Below, in pieces: positions 7,107 through 8,926 of a stretch of DNA of 8,926 nt (within the stretch, counting starts at the first letter, position 1; each line of letters opens with the position of its first letter). Made by a program: the position numbers and the translations under genes. The DNA comes from Polaromonas sp. Lineage in GTDB: Bacteria > Pseudomonadota > Gammaproteobacteria > Burkholderiales > Burkholderiaceae_C. Location of the stretch: NCBI GenBank assembly GCA_025362825.1, contig JANYFF010000380.1, positions 1-8,926 of the forward strand. Direction: 5' to 3'. Below the pieces are notes generated by a model. The model was given only the letters and a program-made list of their open reading frames with translations. It was not told the origin of the DNA and made no database searches.

Positions 7107-7146
7107 TAAAGCCGTCAAGCGTTCTTTAAACCCGATATGCACCTGC

Positions 7147-7181
7147 AAAAAAGCGCACCTGAATTACTCCAGATGCGCTTT
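7147..7181 (-). terminator. Intrinsic terminator of the box operon
   Basis: On the minus strand AAAGCGCA (complement of 7174-7181) pairs with TGCGCTTT (complement of 7150-7157). The stem extends by CTG/CAG past one mismatch around an 8-nt loop. Six T (7152-7147) end the structure. It begins 17 bp after the boxB stop codon and so ends the boxC-boxB transcript before the kinase gene. Confidence 0.8.
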
Positions 7182-7198
7182 GATTCAGTGAAAACCGG

Positions 7199-8623
7199 TT
7201 AAAGCTTCACGTATTCGTATTCAATCGCATTGGCATTGATGCCGCGGTCAGGCGGTGCAATCCAGCCGGCCATCTTGCCGGGCTCGGTGACGCGTTGCAT
7301 CAGGCTATGGATAAAGGTCTTATCTTCGTCGGTCGGCAGCCAGGCGTCTTTTTTGGCTTCAAATTCGGCTGTGGTGATCGGATTACCTTGCGGGTCGGTA
7401 TGCGCACCTGCCCACGCGCCGACCTGGCGGCGAAAGCGGGTTGAAGGCAGTGACAACTCAAAGTCCACACCAGCACGCTTGATACCCATGTTCCAGCGGG
7501 TTACACCGATGTTGCAGTCCTTGACGTACTCAAGCCGCGTGATTTCGTTCATGCCGACGCGGGTGGCAATAGATTCATTTTTCATGCCGCCCATGCCATC
7601 GGGCACGCAGACGGCCATCTCCGTGTCCAACTCCACATGGTCAGCAAACTTGGCTTCGTCAGGTCGACCTTTGATGCCATTGGCAAAAGCATTTGCAGCA
7701 TTGCTAGACGATTCAGAACCAAATAAATCCAGCGACGAGGTAAACCAGAAGTTCATGAATTTCTGGACTGTGGGCAAATCAATCACACCTGCATTGCGTA
7801 GGGTCGCAGTATCCGACGTGTCGAGCTCCTTCATCACTTCAAGCGTGCGCTTGATGACGCGGCCGATACCGGTTTCGCCAACAAACATGTGGTGCGCTTC
7901 TTCGGTCAGCATGAATCGCGTGGTGCGGGCCAGCGGATCAAAGGCCGACTCGGCAAACGACTTGAGCTGGAACTTGCCATCGCGGTCGGTGAAGTAGGTA
8001 AACATGAAGAAGCTGAGCCAGTTGTCCATAGGCTCGTTGAAGGTGCCCAAAATGCGCGGCTTGTCGGCGTCGCCGCTGTGGCGCATCAGCAGTTCTTCGG
8101 CCTCCTCTCGGCCATCGCGGCCAAAGTGCGCGTGCAGCAAATAAACCATGGCCCACAGGTGGCGGCCTTCTTCCACATTCACCTGAAACAGGTTGCGCAG
8201 GTCATACAGCGACGGCGCGGTGTGGCCCAGCAGGCGCTGCTGCTCGACCGATGCCGGCTCGGTGTCACCCTGCGTGACGATCAGGCGGCGGAAGGTCGAG
8301 CGGTATTCGCCCGGCACTTCCTGCCAGACGTCCTGGCCCATGTGGTCGCCAAAACCGATCTTGCGGCCCGGTTCCTGGTCGGCCAGGAAGATGCCCCAGC
8401 GGTAGTCAGGCATGGGTGTGTAGCCGTAGCTGGCCCAACCCGAGGCATCGACGCCGACGGCGGTACGCAAATAGACTTCCTTGGCTTTGAAGTCGCTCGG
8501 GCCCATTTCTTCCCACCAGTTGAGGAAGGCGGGTTGCCAGTGCTCCAGTGCGCGTTGCAACTGGCGGTTTTCGCCGAGGTGCACGTTGTTGGGGATCAGG
8601 GCTTGCAGGTCGATAGTGCTCAT
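7199..8623 (-). CDS. boxB: Benzoyl-CoA 2,3-epoxidase, oxygenase subunit BoxB
   Basis: BoxB is the di-iron oxygenase of the aerobic 'box' pathway. It uses O2, with electrons from NADPH delivered by BoxA, to convert benzoyl-CoA into the 2,3-epoxide in the cytoplasm. The 474-residue length is normal for the family. The ferritin-like iron-binding pattern is intact: Glu122 (GDTEP), Glu152 and His155 (VEEGRH), Asp213 (FTDRDG), Glu242 and His245 (EEAHHMF). These six match, with a constant shift of two, the ligand set I recall for Azoarcus evansii BoxB (120, 150, 153, 211, 240, 243). The ATG at 8623 is preceded by AAAAGGA with good spacing. It starts 3 bp after the boxC stop codon, so the two genes are surely one operon, and an intrinsic terminator follows. 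The large frame on the opposite strand (7889-8737) is a shadow. Confidence 0.97.
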   Translation of the reverse strand: MSTIDLQALIPNNVHLGENRQLQRALEHWQPAFLNWWEEMGPSDFKAKEVYLRTAVGVDASGWASYGYTPMPDYRWGIFLADQEPGRKIGFGDHMGQDVWQEVPGEYRSTFRRLIVTQGDTEPASVEQQRLLGHTAPSLYDLRNLFQVNVEEGRHLWAMVYLLHAHFGRDGREEAEELLMRHSGDADKPRILGTFNEPMDNWLSFFMFTYFTDRDGKFQLKSFAESAFDPLARTTRFMLTEEAHHMFVGETGIGRVIKRTLEVMKELDTSDTATLRNAGVIDLPTVQKFMNFWFTSSLDLFGSESSSNAANAFANGIKGRPDEAKFADHVELDTEMAVCVPDGMGGMKNESIATRVGMNEITRLEYVKDCNIGVTRWNMGIKRAGVDFELSLPSTRFRRQVGAWAGAHTDPQGNPITTAEFEAKKDAWLPTDEDKTFIHSLMQRVTEPGKMAGWIAPPDRGINANAIEYEYVKL

Positions 8624-8626
8624 GAT

Positions 8627-8926
8627 TTAAATCCTTTTCCAATCAAATTTGGCCTTTTTGCCGGTACCGAAGAGTTTCAATGCGCCGTCTTCACCCACCG
8701 CATTCGGGCGAATGAAAATCCAGTTCTGCCACGCTGACAGGCGGCCAAATACACGCGTCTCCATCGTTTCCTTGCCGGGAAAGCGAAGGGAGGCTTCCAT
8801 GCCGGTCATGGCGTCGGGCGACAGGGATGCGCGTTCTTCCAGCATGATGCGGATTTCGTCTTCCCAATCGATGTCGTCGGGCGTTAATGTGACGAGGCCC
8901 AGCGCCAGCGCCTGGTCGGCGCGCAG
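8627..8926 (-). CDS. boxC: Benzoyl-CoA-dihydrodiol lyase / 2,3-epoxybenzoyl-CoA hydrolase BoxC, C-terminal part
   Basis: The last 99 codons of a gene entering from the right edge are present, ending with TAA at 8627-8629. The C-terminal stretch RLSAWQNWIFIRPNAVGE followed by GALKLFGTGKKAKFDW is characteristic of BoxC, a crotonase-superfamily enzyme of about 550 residues. BoxC hydrolytically opens the ring of 2,3-epoxybenzoyl-CoA, giving 3,4-dehydroadipyl-CoA semialdehyde and formate. The catalytic crotonase residues lie outside the window. The gene is the upstream partner of boxB, with only 3 bp between stop and start, and the boxB ribosome site lies just before and in the final boxC codons. 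The frame is open to the window edge, so nothing suggests it is broken. Confidence 0.93.
   Translation of the reverse strand: MRADQALALGLVTLTPDDIDWEDEIRIMLEERASLSPDAMTGMEASLRFPGKETMETRVFGRLSAWQNWIFIRPNAVGEDGALKLFGTGKKAKFDWKRI

Noticed and set aside
7889..8737. 282-residue plus-strand frame opposite boxB and boxC
   Set aside because: boxB and boxC are unmistakable on the other strand, and this frame has no recognisable domain.

Overview
The window looks like chromosomal DNA of a beta-proteobacterium of the order Burkholderiales, most likely Comamonadaceae (Polaromonas or a relative). This rests on the even, moderately high GC, the aerobic benzoyl-CoA (box) genes, and the protein styles; it is an inference by eye, not a database match. 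It holds seven full or partial protein genes with recognisable families or domains, two uncharacterised ones (one partial), and two tRNA genes.

Layout. Positions 1-523 (minus) carry the N-terminal part of an uncharacterised protein that runs off the left edge. Diverging from it across 56 bp is a Nu-class glutathione transferase like E. coli YfcG (580-1284, plus). Then comes a tRNA block: a sigma70-type promoter, tRNA-Pro(UGG), a strong intrinsic terminator, and tRNA-Arg(UCU). Next is an uncharacterised 264-residue, cysteine-rich protein (1700-2494, plus), convergent with a heavy-metal module.

Metal module. A P1B-type Cd/Zn/Pb-exporting ATPase (cadA, 2508-4796, minus) and a MerR-family regulator (cadR/pbrR type, 4892-5386, plus) diverge from one short control region. 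That region has a 19-bp-spaced promoter and an operator-like sequence typical of MerR control. The regulator would sense the metal and untwist the cadA promoter, and the ATPase would pump the metal out of the cytoplasm. The cadA promoter places the transcription start almost on the first ATG, so the start codon is uncertain.

Right side. A soluble PAS-HisKA-HATPase-REC hybrid histidine kinase (5426 to about 7039, minus) has no partner regulator in view. An intrinsic terminator at 7147-7181 separates it from the box operon, in which boxC (only its last 99 codons are present) is followed 3 bp later by boxB (7199-8623, minus). BoxB epoxidises benzoyl-CoA and BoxC opens the ring. The reductase gene boxA does not follow boxB here.

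I see no insertion sequence, transposase, integrase, CRISPR array or origin. No strikingly new system is evident. The best candidates for novelty are the unknown protein beside tRNA-Arg, the mixed PbrR/CadR features of the regulator, the cadA start, and a perfect inverted repeat ahead of the kinase.
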